Shown: piece after piece, positions 8,401-15,917 of the stretch
Position numbering within the stretch: the first letter of the stretch is position 1
Layout: every line of letters begins with the position of its first letter
DNA from: JAKVKY01 sp964293585
Lineage (GTDB): Bacteria > Bacillota > Negativicutes > Acidaminococcales > Acidaminococcaceae
Length of the DNA: 59,651 nt
Assembly: GCA_964293585.1 (NCBI GenBank)
Contig: CAXYYS010000009.1
Location: forward strand, 1 to 59,651
Direction of reading: 5' to 3'
Made by a program: the position numbers and the translations under genes
Notes under the pieces: model-generated
What the model saw: only the letters and a program-made list of their open reading frames with translations
Databases searched by the model: none
What the model was told of the DNA's origin: nothing

Positions 8401-8552
8401 AGCAGGTCCTGGACCAGGAAATCACGGCTATGGATGCGGGACGGTTCCAGCCGTTGCCCGGACCTCAGTGCAGCAGTTTTTGTCCGGCCTGGGATGTCTG
8501 CCGGCTGGCCCTGCTGAAAAAGGCAGCCGCCGGGGAGGATGAAGATGCGTAA
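5478..8552 (+). CDS. addB: ATP-dependent helicase/nuclease subunit B (AddB)
   Basis: Partner of AddA in double-strand-break resection for homologous recombination. The 1024-residue protein has a degenerate helicase-like body and a C-terminal RecB-family nuclease domain. This begins at SKLESYLACPFQF (about residue 723), has the catalytic ITDYKTS motif near 885, and closes with CSSFCPAWDVC near 1000. The four cysteines match the iron-sulfur staple of AddB. The open frame starts at 5412, but the ATG at 5478 follows AGGTGGG and is the likely start. Unlike well-known AddB proteins, the N-terminus (MFNLVCVPLGDSAAP) lacks a GxxGxGKT Walker A motif. The gene overlaps addA. Confidence 0.9.
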   Translation: MFNLVCVPLGDSAAPSFFQEAAAFPYKNTMLVTSTRNLVQTGRGAGLNTATFDYLANAILRQAGMKTVQKISRTAQELIVSELVAQLTAGEQLTYFAALAAKPGFIKAMTSLLSQFGRSGVTVDEVTEAFAFWENRDADRQEKDREVARLYTAYRKYLQEHKLFDVEGLYRLAVAAVQKPGFTMPWHHLYFYGFYAYDALQLEIIQALSKLAEVKVALVYEPDRPRVFAASESTLAALTALLGPEVKTTWLPRQTTRTGSLAYLTANLRRSGAVPYQAPAQDREALEVQLWETLDSADEQAQVLRQVKGRLQSGVPGCDIAILVRNLEKYTGFRRLCDAYGIPTVLPQVTALHTTPIVEYALAFLRLGQGFGREQAEAVLHFLCLPLQELFQGLKMAPLVAQSRLHYVQQAEEAWQLARTTQPEAQETLVKLQEQAAAVPERATLAAYSDLLAAFLQTLQVPAKAGALYRGGKINMEAFKSLVTATAVLEELCQQLKEDARSSNLAARPVTRTEFIQLLQEKARTRSVLLDSGSTEGITILAAPEVEGLHFPYVYVLGLREHEFPSLQTENWIYDDGERGALRILGIDVPGSQEGYAEDALFFATACAAATKALICTYAPDEQEGASPYVDDLVALFGPELKRVRTEPVPADKLASLAEYKHFWAARGETKALEKYVEHGFLTAAAVDTYRAAAPSDCPYNGLLTETDLLPGVQTKIGSYFSASKLESYLACPFQFLYSYVWRQGETAEAVENIRPDVQGSLLHAILEKFIGAHLGQPLHLAPQEILRQELDADFDACCQDFIRQGQIVASDFWEADKLQVLRILHRWLKQELAYSAAWQYRPAAVEANFGGAEQALAIKLPSKTIFLNGRIDRLEREGKQYFITDYKTSTAPAAKEFLHSNLQLPLYIWAAETYLQRQDPEAQVTGGGYFVLKQAERKASVAYAGLEYQFPFSVKTELEGEPLTALPQLREHLEQVLDQEITAMDAGRFQPLPGPQCSSFCPAWDVCRLALLKKAAAGEDEDA

Positions 8553-11500
8553 ATATACGGAAGAACAGTTAGAGGCTATCCATAGCCTGGAACAGAATAC
8601 GGTGGTTTCTGCCGGCGCCGGTAGTGGTAAGACCAGCGTCCTGGTGGAACGCTATCTTTATCTTTTGCAACCGGGAACCGGGAAAAAACCGGTTAGTACC
8701 CAGGAAATCCTGGCCATCACTTTTACCCGTAAGGCGGCGACCGAGATGCGGCAGCGGATTCGCAGCGGCATCGTTGCCAAACTGCAAAGCCAGGGGGAGG
8801 AGCATGCGTACTGGCAGGAACAGCTTACCAATCTGGATAAGGCTCAGATTGGCACTATCCACAGCCTTTGTAACAGTATCTTAAAAAATAATCCGGTGGA
8901 AAGCAACCTGGATCCCGCCTTTGTGGTGGCGGAAGAACGGGATGCGGATGTTTTCCTGGAAACCCAGACGAAAAACTTTGTCCGGCAGCAGCTGCGGGCA
9001 CAAAACCCGGAGGTGCTGCAGTTGACCGGGGAATACGGCAGCGTCCGTTTCCTGAACCAGGTAACGGAATTATGGCGGGAAGGTAATTTTCCACCGCCGG
9101 ATGCCGATTTGCGGCCTCCTTATGAAGCGGCTTTAGATTTAGCGGAACAGAGCAGGCAGTGGCTGCAGCAAACTTGTGCCGACGACCTGGAAACGGCGTT
9201 GTCGCCTAAAAACTGGCAACGGCTGCAGGAAAACTGGCCGCAGGTGCAGGCGGCGCTGGCTGGAACCGGGACGACCCGGGAGCAGCGCCAGCTTTTGGCG
9301 TCCACTTTGGGGACCTTAAAGGCGAATAGTAAAACCGACCGGGAGCTGGTGAAGGCGATCCGGGAAAACCTGCATTGTTTCCTCAGCATCCCCGTGCTGC
9401 AAAAAGCTTTGGGGCTTATCCCGGCCTGGCAGCACTTCTTAACGGATCTGCGGGCGTATGTGCAAAACCAGAAGGCCGCTGCCGGACTTTTATCCTTTGA
9501 CGATTTGGAACAAAGGGCACTGGACCTTTTGAGCAACAGTCCCCAGGTCCTGCGCAAATACCGGCAGAAGTTCCGCTATCTGATGGTGGATGAATTTCAG
9601 GATACCAATGAACGCCAGCGCCAGTTAATTTATCTGCTGGCCGGTGGGGACAAGGATAAGCTTTTAGGAAACCATTTATTTGTAGTAGGCGACGCCAAAC
9701 AATCTATTTACCGGTTCCGCGGCGCCGATGTACAGGTTTTTGCCCAAGTGCGCGCAGAAATTAAAAAGCAGGGTGGCAGGGAAATCGTCCTGGCCAAAAA
9801 TTTCCGCTCCCAGCGCAAGGTTCTGGAATTTTGTAATCGGATTTTTGCGGTGTTGCTGGAGGCAGGCCGTCAGCATAATCTGATATTTGAGCCGCTGGAA
9901 GCAGATGATGAGCTGGGGCAGCTTCAGCCCCATTTATGGGTGCTGGAATATCAAAAGGAGCAGCGGGAGGAGGAGCGTCTCGGTGAGGCACACCTGATGG
10001 CGGCTGAGATTATCCGACTGCATCAGGAAGAAAAGCTGGCCTTTAATAAAATTTATATCCTGCTCCGGACCATGACCCAGGTGGCAACTTATGCCGCGGC
10101 CTTACAGGAAGCAGGCGTTCCCTATGCTATCGTGGACGGGCGCGGTTTTTTTGACCGACAGGAAATCCTGGATTTAATTAATCTGTGCGCAGTGCTGGTT
10201 AACCCCAGGGATAACACAGCCCTGACCGGTGTCTTGCGGTCGCCGTATTTTGGCATTGATGATAACTGGCTGACAAGGATATATCTGGACGGAAAAGAAG
10301 AATTTTTGTGGGATAAGCTGCCGCGTTTTCAGGAACAGGAGCCGCATCTGGCCCGGGCCTGGAAAATTTTACAGAATTTACAGCAGCTGGCCGCCTGCTT
10401 AAGTCTGCCCGATTTGTTGAATGCCATCGAAGAAGCCCTGGATCCCGTGACGGTTCAGCTTTTACAGGAAGGCGGCCGGGAAAAAGTGGCTAACTACCGG
10501 AAATTTGTTACCCTGGCGGTAAATTTTGCCGCCCAGGGTGGTACTACCGTGGATTGGCTGCAGGAACTGCAACAGCAACGGCAGGAAAAGGTGCGGGAAG
10601 CTGCTGCAACGGTGGTAGCCAGCGATGCTGTGACTATCATGACGATTCATAAGGCTAAGGGTCTGGAAGCGGATACGGTCTTTGTACCGAACCTGGATGC
10701 CCGGACCGAAACCGACAAGGTCAGCATTAAATATCTGCCCGGACAGGGACTGGGAATCTCGGTGTGCAACGAAGAGGAAGAACTGGTAGCAACCCCGGTT
10801 TTGCAAAACTTTAAAGAACTGGAAAAAGAGTTGAACGGAGAAGAACGCAGCCGCCTGCTCTATGTAGCTTTGACCAGGGCTCAGCAGCGTCTTTATCTCC
10901 TGGGCGGACATTTGTTGACGAAAGGCAGCAGCAAGACCAGTAACTGGGTGACGGATTTAAAGTCCATCCTGGGTACGGCCGACCAGGAAGTAGATATTAG
11001 ACAGCTGGATTTAACGACGCAGAAACCGGAGCCGCCGGCGCCTTTGACTGCTGTTGTGGACGATGCCTGTCTGCCGGTGGCAGAGAAGCTGGCGTCGCTG
11101 CCTGGCTTTGGCCTGCATAACAGCACTTATTTTTCGGCCTCTGTTTTGCAGGAATATCTCTACTGTCCCAGACGTTATTATTATGAGGTAGTGGAGCAGA
11201 TACCGCCGCTGGCTGTAGATCTTGGGCCGGCAAACGGGCAGTTAGCGGCTACGGAGACCGGCCATCTGGCCCACCAGGTGCTGGAACGTTATGACGGTAC
11301 AAATTTTGCAACTGTCTACCAGCAGGCAGTGCAGGAATTCGCCGGCGGCGATACCGTTAAAGCCGCCCCGGTGCAAACTATGCTGGAACAGTATCTGGCT
11401 TCGCCGCTTTATCAGAGTTTTGCCGCTAAGAAACGGCAGACGGAATACCGGGTGCAGCTGCCGCTGACTGACGACGGCAAACTGATCATGACGGGTTATA

Positions 11501-11829
11501 TCGATGTCCTGGTAGAGAATGAGGATGGCAGCTGCGATATTATCGACTACAAGACCGGGCGCCCGCCGGAACAGGAACCCGGGGCAGGTTACGCGTACCA
11601 GCTGGCTTTTTACCAACTGGCAGTAGCGCGTCTGCTGGGGAAAAAGGTGCGGCAGGCTTCCCTGCATTTCTTACGGAACTGTCAGGAATGGGTGCTGCCA
11701 CCGGGAGACTGGCTCCAGGCAGCGACCGGTTTATGCCGGGAACTGGCCGGGAAAATGGCGGAAGCGGATTATCCTGCCAACCAGGAACACTGCCAGACCT
11801 GTCCCTTTGCCTATCTGTGCCGGCACTAA
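8545..11829 (+). CDS. addA: ATP-dependent helicase/nuclease subunit A (AddA)
   Basis: UvrD-type 3'-5' helicase with a nuclease domain, the motor subunit of AddAB. The 1094 residues show Walker A AGAGSGKT (23-30), AITFTRKAATEM, VDEFQDTN (Walker B), GDAKQSIYRFRGAD, TIHKAKGLE and YVALTRA. The C-terminal PD-(D/E)XK nuclease has IIDYKTG near residue 999. A CPRRYYYE cysteine near 873 and CQTCPFAYLC at the end give a four-cysteine pattern like an iron-sulfur staple. Two ATGs (8539 and 8545) are possible; 8545 is preferred because GGGGAGG (8532-8538) is then 6 nt away. The start lies inside the end of addB, so the subunits are translationally coupled. Confidence 0.94.
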   Translation: MRKYTEEQLEAIHSLEQNTVVSAGAGSGKTSVLVERYLYLLQPGTGKKPVSTQEILAITFTRKAATEMRQRIRSGIVAKLQSQGEEHAYWQEQLTNLDKAQIGTIHSLCNSILKNNPVESNLDPAFVVAEERDADVFLETQTKNFVRQQLRAQNPEVLQLTGEYGSVRFLNQVTELWREGNFPPPDADLRPPYEAALDLAEQSRQWLQQTCADDLETALSPKNWQRLQENWPQVQAALAGTGTTREQRQLLASTLGTLKANSKTDRELVKAIRENLHCFLSIPVLQKALGLIPAWQHFLTDLRAYVQNQKAAAGLLSFDDLEQRALDLLSNSPQVLRKYRQKFRYLMVDEFQDTNERQRQLIYLLAGGDKDKLLGNHLFVVGDAKQSIYRFRGADVQVFAQVRAEIKKQGGREIVLAKNFRSQRKVLEFCNRIFAVLLEAGRQHNLIFEPLEADDELGQLQPHLWVLEYQKEQREEERLGEAHLMAAEIIRLHQEEKLAFNKIYILLRTMTQVATYAAALQEAGVPYAIVDGRGFFDRQEILDLINLCAVLVNPRDNTALTGVLRSPYFGIDDNWLTRIYLDGKEEFLWDKLPRFQEQEPHLARAWKILQNLQQLAACLSLPDLLNAIEEALDPVTVQLLQEGGREKVANYRKFVTLAVNFAAQGGTTVDWLQELQQQRQEKVREAAATVVASDAVTIMTIHKAKGLEADTVFVPNLDARTETDKVSIKYLPGQGLGISVCNEEEELVATPVLQNFKELEKELNGEERSRLLYVALTRAQQRLYLLGGHLLTKGSSKTSNWVTDLKSILGTADQEVDIRQLDLTTQKPEPPAPLTAVVDDACLPVAEKLASLPGFGLHNSTYFSASVLQEYLYCPRRYYYEVVEQIPPLAVDLGPANGQLAATETGHLAHQVLERYDGTNFATVYQQAVQEFAGGDTVKAAPVQTMLEQYLASPLYQSFAAKKRQTEYRVQLPLTDDGKLIMTGYIDVLVENEDGSCDIIDYKTGRPPEQEPGAGYAYQLAFYQLAVARLLGKKVRQASLHFLRNCQEWVLPPGDWLQAATGLCRELAGKMAEADYPANQEHCQTCPFAYLCRH

Positions 11830-11868
11830 AAAGTTTGCATAAAATTCATATCTTTTCCGGTGACCCTA

Positions 11869-11877
11869 TGGTAAAAT
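11869..11877 (+). promoter_or_regulatory. Extended -10 promoter for the ireB-ruvX cluster
   Basis: TGG plus TAAAAT (11869-11877), 42 nt before the ireB start; no clear -35 hexamer. Confidence 0.45.
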
Positions 11878-11918
11878 AAGGATGTAAGCTTGTGTACACG
11901 TGAAAGGAGTTGACAGCG

Positions 11919-12173
11919 ATGTCTAATATTGCTGAAGAAACGTTAATGTATAAACGCCAGGGTGAGAAGGTGCCTGTGGCTCAAACTATTAAAGAAGTAT
12001 GCGCCGCCCTGAAGAGTAAGGGCTATAATCCGGTGGACCAGCTGGTAGGCTATCTGCTTTCCGGTGATCCCACCTATATTACCAGTTACCAGGATGCCAG
12101 GAATAAGCTGCGCCGCTATGAGCGGTACGAGCTCCTGGAGGAACTGGTCCTGAACTATGTGAACAAATTATGA
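11919..12173 (+). CDS. IreB family regulatory phosphoprotein (UPF0297/DUF965, YrzL)
   Basis: An 84-residue protein of the IreB/YrzL family, beginning MSNIAEETLMYKRQGEKVP and containing the family core GYNPVDQLVGYLLSGDPTYITSYQDAR and KLRRYERYELLEELV. In Enterococcus the homologue is a substrate of a Ser/Thr kinase and tunes cephalosporin tolerance; its role elsewhere is unclear. The open frame begins at a TTG (11910), but the ATG at 11919 has AAAGGAG (11903-11909) at 9 nt. It heads the conserved ireB-ruvX-yrzB-mltG order seen in many Firmicutes; alaS, often upstream, is absent here. Confidence 0.92.
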   Translation: MSNIAEETLMYKRQGEKVPVAQTIKEVCAALKSKGYNPVDQLVGYLLSGDPTYITSYQDARNKLRRYERYELLEELVLNYVNKL

Positions 12174-12195
12174 GGAATGTTGAGGTAGGTCAGGC

Positions 12196-12639
12196 ATGAG
12201 ATGCATGGCTCTCGATTTAGGCTCTAAAACGATCGGCATCGCGGTCAGTGATGTGACCGGTCTCATTGCCGGCGGGGTGGAAACAATCAGGCGTACTTCG
12301 CCCCAGCGGGATGACCAGCGGTTAACGGAACTGGTACAGGAGTACGAGGTGGCCACGCTGGTTGTAGGTTATCCCAAGAACATGAACGGTACGGTGGGCG
12401 AGCGGGCGCACGGCTGCGAGCAATTCGCAGAACACCTGCGCGCCCTCTTTCCCTGTCTGGAGGTTGTGCTCTGGGATGAACGGCTTAGTACCGTGGCCGC
12501 AGAGAAAGTTCTGGTAGATGCGGACCTGCGGCGTAAAAAAAGACGTAAGGTCATAGATATGATGGCCGCAGTGGTCATCCTGCAAAATTATTTAGACAGC
12601 AGGCAGAATTTAAAACGGCGTACGGAGGCTGGTTCGTGA
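12196..12639 (+). CDS. ruvX: Holliday junction resolvase-like RuvX (YqgF)
   Basis: An RNase H-fold nuclease of the YqgF/RuvX family, implicated in 16S rRNA 5' processing and possibly Holliday junction resolution. The 147 residues open with MRCMALDLGSKTIGIAVSD (catalytic Asp in LDLG), then VVGYPKNMNGTVGERA, ELVLWDERLSTV-like sequence (VVLWDERLSTVAAEKVL) and the closing Asp in KVIDMMAAVVILQNYLD. Length is normal. It starts 22 nt after ireB, and its stop overlaps the next gene at TGATG. Confidence 0.93.
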   Translation: MRCMALDLGSKTIGIAVSDVTGLIAGGVETIRRTSPQRDDQRLTELVQEYEVATLVVGYPKNMNGTVGERAHGCEQFAEHLRALFPCLEVVLWDERLSTVAAEKVLVDADLRRKKRRKVIDMMAAVVILQNYLDSRQNLKRRTEAGS

Positions 12640-14213
12640 TGTGGAAAAAAGTTCTGGCAGGTCTGGCCCTGGTAATTTTGCTGGCCATCGGGGTCGCCAT
12701 CCAGTTTGGCGGCGCGGCGGCTACCAGGCTGGTAGCACAGATGTTGGCGAACCAGGATGCAGTCCTGGGAACCCTTAAATATGACAAGATTAACGCCGGT
12801 TGGTCCGGAGATGTGGAAATCCATAATTTGCGCTGGGTGGCAGTGAACGGCAGTAAAAAAGCTGAGATTCCTTTACTGACCTTGTCGGTAAATTTATGGG
12901 AAACGCTAAGCAAAGGCGGCGGCGTGGCTTCGATTAACAGTATTATCCTGGACCATCCGCACTTCTACGGCATCTATACCCAGGAAAAAGGCCTGGATAT
13001 TTTGCACAGCCTGCAGTTTGCCGGTGAAACCCCGGCTGTAGTTTATAAACCGGTCCAGGAAATAAAACCTACCCAGTTCAGAGGCGAGGTTGATATTAAG
13101 GACGGCACCTTTGACCTGCTGGCGGACAGTAAACCGGTACAGTTTACCAAGATCAGCGGCCAGGGATTGTTCAAACAATATCCGGTGCTGCAATTTAACC
13201 TGACGGCTATTAATGGTTCTTCGGCCCTGGTCTTTAATATTGAGAAAAAGGAACAGGTCATCAAGGTCAAAGGCGAGGTCAAGAACGGCCAGGTCCCGGA
13301 TTTTGTGCCTTTCCTGCCTAACCTGAAAGATATCGTTATCCGGGAAGGCAAGGTAGATACGGCGAACATTGTCGCTTATAAGGAACCGCAGAACCGCTGG
13401 GCCTTTACCATGGACGGGTCCTTTAAAGGTCTGGGTGGCACGGGTTTTGGCTGGGACTTTAACGAGGGTGCCAGTAAATTTACAGCTACCTGGGATAATA
13501 TTAGTCTGGAAAAGCTGACCTGCAAGGTGAACGGGATGCCGGTAGAAGTAACCGGTAACATTAAAACCTCGGCGGGCCTGCCGGATCCGGCGGCTTATGA
13601 TTTACAAGTCAGCGCGCCGGCTTTTGCGGTGCGTTCGCTCAGTTCCGGGCTGGACCTGGAAGGCAAGGTGGCAGCCCAGGGTACCATCAGGGGTTCGGTG
13701 CTGGAACCAAAGTTTGAAGGCCGGTTGCATCTGGATACACTGCAGGCCGGTCCGTTGCGGATGCAGGATTTGAACGGCTTGTTCCTGTGTGCGAATAACG
13801 AACTGCATCTGGGCGAGGTGAAGGGTACGGCTGCCAGCGGTACGGTCAGGCTGAACGGCACGGTGGAACTGTCTAAACGCAATTTCACCTTGGAAGTGGA
13901 TGGTATCGATTTGCAGGCGGAAGAACTGATGGCGGATAAGGTAGGAGGGAAGCTGCAGTTTGCATCCGTCTTTACCGGCAGCAATACGCCTGAGACGGTA
14001 ACAGGTACTGGTTCTTTCCAGGTGCCGGAAGGGTATTTTGGCGACGACAAGATGAAGAACCTGGCAGGGCGCATCGCCGTACAGAACGGACATTTTGGTC
14101 TGGCAGACGTGGCGATGCGGAAAGGTTTTAAAGTTTTTTCTTTAAAACTGGCGCTGGACAACAATAAAAAAATAACCGTGGCGGACAAGGATGGCAAGAT
14201 TAAATTTTTCTAA
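12639..14213 (+). CDS. AsmA/TamB-like envelope protein (copy inside the ruvX cluster)
   Basis: A 524-residue protein with an N-terminal membrane anchor (KKVLAGLALVILLAIGVAIQ) and a long periplasmic region of repeated beta strands, for example VEIHNLRWVAVNGSKKAEIP and KGEVKNGQVPDFVPFLP. The design resembles the gene at 4039, including an early segment on strand-rich basic and hydrophobic motifs, so the two look like paralogues. The start is either GTG 12636 or ATG 12639; ATG is chosen because it overlaps the ruvX stop as TGATG, with GGAGG (12624-12628) upstream. Its insertion between ruvX and the DUF1292 gene is unusual for monoderm relatives and fits a diderm envelope. Confidence 0.7.
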   Translation: MWKKVLAGLALVILLAIGVAIQFGGAAATRLVAQMLANQDAVLGTLKYDKINAGWSGDVEIHNLRWVAVNGSKKAEIPLLTLSVNLWETLSKGGGVASINSIILDHPHFYGIYTQEKGLDILHSLQFAGETPAVVYKPVQEIKPTQFRGEVDIKDGTFDLLADSKPVQFTKISGQGLFKQYPVLQFNLTAINGSSALVFNIEKKEQVIKVKGEVKNGQVPDFVPFLPNLKDIVIREGKVDTANIVAYKEPQNRWAFTMDGSFKGLGGTGFGWDFNEGASKFTATWDNISLEKLTCKVNGMPVEVTGNIKTSAGLPDPAAYDLQVSAPAFAVRSLSSGLDLEGKVAAQGTIRGSVLEPKFEGRLHLDTLQAGPLRMQDLNGLFLCANNELHLGEVKGTAASGTVRLNGTVELSKRNFTLEVDGIDLQAEELMADKVGGKLQFASVFTGSNTPETVTGTGSFQVPEGYFGDDKMKNLAGRIAVQNGHFGLADVAMRKGFKVFSLKLALDNNKKITVADKDGKIKFF

Positions 14214-14293
14214 GGAAATGTTTGATTAAGCAGGGCTGAACGGCAGAATTTGTGAAAAGATACGCAGAAAGAGCGAAGAACCAATTTAATAAA

Positions 14294-14322
14294 TTGACAG
14301 ACTTTTATTTGTGTTATAAAAT
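14294..14322 (+). promoter_or_regulatory. Consensus promoter for the DUF1292 gene
   Basis: A perfect TTGACA (14294-14299), 17-nt spacer and TAAAAT (14317-14322). A perfect 10-bp palindrome ACACCGGTGT (14324-14333) lies at the expected transcription start and could be an operator. Confidence 0.8.
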
Positions 14323-14381
14323 TACACCGGTGTGTGTAAAAAAATATGATGTAAGGAAGCGAATGAGAAGGGAGCAAACCC

Positions 14382-14741
14382 ATGGATGAAGAAGTAAAGA
14401 ATCTCACCGAGAATAACGAAGAGACAGAAGATCAGGTGGTGGTTCTGCAGGACAACGAAGGCAAGGATAATTATTTCCGTATTGATATGGTTTATCCGGT
14501 GGCCGAGAAGACTTATGCGGTCTTAGTGCCAATCAATCCCGAGACCGGGGAAGATTTGGGCTGCGATTGTGAAGACCATGACCATGAGCATGCTGACGGG
14601 GACGGCGCTGCTTTTATCGTGAAGGTAGACTTTGACGAAAAAGGTGAAGAAGGTTTTGTAGTGCCGACGGAAGAAGAATTTGAAGAAGCCACCGCCGCAT
14701 ATGAGAAACTTTATGCCGAAGAAAATGCTGAGGAAGTTTGA
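14382..14741 (+). CDS. DUF1292 domain-containing protein (YrzB-like)
   Basis: A 119-residue acidic protein of the DUF1292/YrzB family, normally next to ruvX in Firmicutes as here. The function is unknown. The core reads VVLQDNEGKDNYFRIDMVYPV and YAVLVPINPETGEDLG. Between the two halves of the domain there is an insertion rich in Cys, Asp and His (about residues 60-75, CDC then EDHDHEHADGD) that could bind metal. The start ATG at 14382 follows AGAAGGGAG. It has a strong promoter of its own and a terminator just after, so it is expressed apart from ruvX. Confidence 0.88.
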   Translation: MDEEVKNLTENNEETEDQVVVLQDNEGKDNYFRIDMVYPVAEKTYAVLVPINPETGEDLGCDCEDHDHEHADGDGAAFIVKVDFDEKGEEGFVVPTEEEFEEATAAYEKLYAEENAEEV

Positions 14742-14775
14742 GCAGTTATAAGAAGTAAGGATTAGTTTGACGGGG

Positions 14776-14801
14776 ATGCCGGGCTAAGGTCCGGCATTTT
14801 T
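14776..14801 (+). terminator. Rho-independent terminator after the DUF1292 gene
   Basis: ATGCCGG (14776-14782) pairs with CCGGCAT (14791-14797) around an eight-base loop, followed by T residues to 14801. Confidence 0.82.
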
Positions 14802-14832
14802 CTAATTAAGCAAAACGGGGCGTGAAAGTAGC

Positions 14833-15876
14833 ATGAAAAAAGTATTACCTTTTATTTTGGCCATAATCCTGGTCATCTTTTTAGGCGGGTACTGGGCCTT
14901 GCATTTTACGGGCCGGAACACGGAATATGCCAAAGGTCAGCGTTATATCGTGACGATTACTCCCGGGATGACAACCAGGGATATTGCTGATCTTTTGCAT
15001 AAGAAGCATCTGGTGAAGACACCGGAAGCTTTCAGGCTGGAAGCCAAGGTCCGGGGTCTGGAACGCAATTTAAAAGCAGGTAAGTACGAAATTCAGGGCG
15101 GCATGTCTAACAGTGAGATCGTGGATGTGTTAAGCAAAGGTCAGGTCCACCTAATTAAATTTACCGTGCCGGAAGGTTTTACCGTGGTCAAGATTGGTAA
15201 AAAACTGGAAGCGGAAGGTTTGGGCAATGCCCAGAAATTTATGGAAGCGGCTAAAAACTATACGCCGTATCCCTATATGGAAACTAATAATCCCAATGTT
15301 ATTTATAAGACGGAAGGCTTTTTATATCCGACCACGTATATGTTTGAAGCCGGGATGAGTGAAAAAGATATCGTGGCCATGATGGTTAAAGAATTTAATA
15401 CCCAGATTAACAAAGAAGACATTCCGGCCCTGGCCAGGGCACAGAATATGTCTCTCCGGGATCTGGTCAACATGGCTGCCATGGTGGAGATGGAAGCCGT
15501 TTACAAGGAGGAACAGCCGCGTATTGCCGGCGTTTTCCTGAAACGGCTGCAGATTTACATGCCTATCCAGTCGGATACGACCATTCAGTATATCCTGGGT
15601 ACCCAGAAAGAAGAAATCACCATTGCGGATACCAAGATTAAAAATCCGTATAATACCTATCAAAATATTGGCCTGCCGCCGGGACCGATTGCCAGTCCCA
15701 GCATGAATGCCATCAAGGCGGTCCTGAATCCGGAAAAGACGGATTACTTGTATTTTGTGGCGGAAAAAGACGGACATCACCGTTTCACCAAGACGTATGC
15801 CGAACATCTGCAGGCCATTGACGATATCGAAAAATCGCCGGCGCCTACGAAACCGGCTGCGCCTGCGGAACCTTGA
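14833..15876 (+). CDS. mltG: Endolytic murein transglycosylase MltG (YceG-like)
   Basis: Membrane-anchored lytic transglycosylase that cuts nascent glycan strands and acts as a terminator of peptidoglycan polymerisation. The 347 residues comprise a transmembrane helix (residues 5-27), a LysM-like domain (ITPGMTTRDIADLLHKKHLV) and the YceG catalytic domain. That domain has FTVPEGFTVVKIGKKLEAEG, EGFLYPTTYMFEAG, the catalytic glutamate in MAAMVEMEA, QSDTTIQYILG and GLPPGPIASPSMNAIKAVLNP. The final 20 residues are Pro/Ala rich. The ATG at 14833 follows a weak site. It fits the ruvX-yrzB-mltG order. Confidence 0.94.
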   Translation: MKKVLPFILAIILVIFLGGYWALHFTGRNTEYAKGQRYIVTITPGMTTRDIADLLHKKHLVKTPEAFRLEAKVRGLERNLKAGKYEIQGGMSNSEIVDVLSKGQVHLIKFTVPEGFTVVKIGKKLEAEGLGNAQKFMEAAKNYTPYPYMETNNPNVIYKTEGFLYPTTYMFEAGMSEKDIVAMMVKEFNTQINKEDIPALARAQNMSLRDLVNMAAMVEMEAVYKEEQPRIAGVFLKRLQIYMPIQSDTTIQYILGTQKEEITIADTKIKNPYNTYQNIGLPPGPIASPSMNAIKAVLNPEKTDYLYFVAEKDGHHRFTKTYAEHLQAIDDIEKSPAPTKPAAPAEP

Positions 15877-15917
15877 GCAGTATAATTTAGAGGAAGAACA
15901 AGACGGACAAAGAATTG

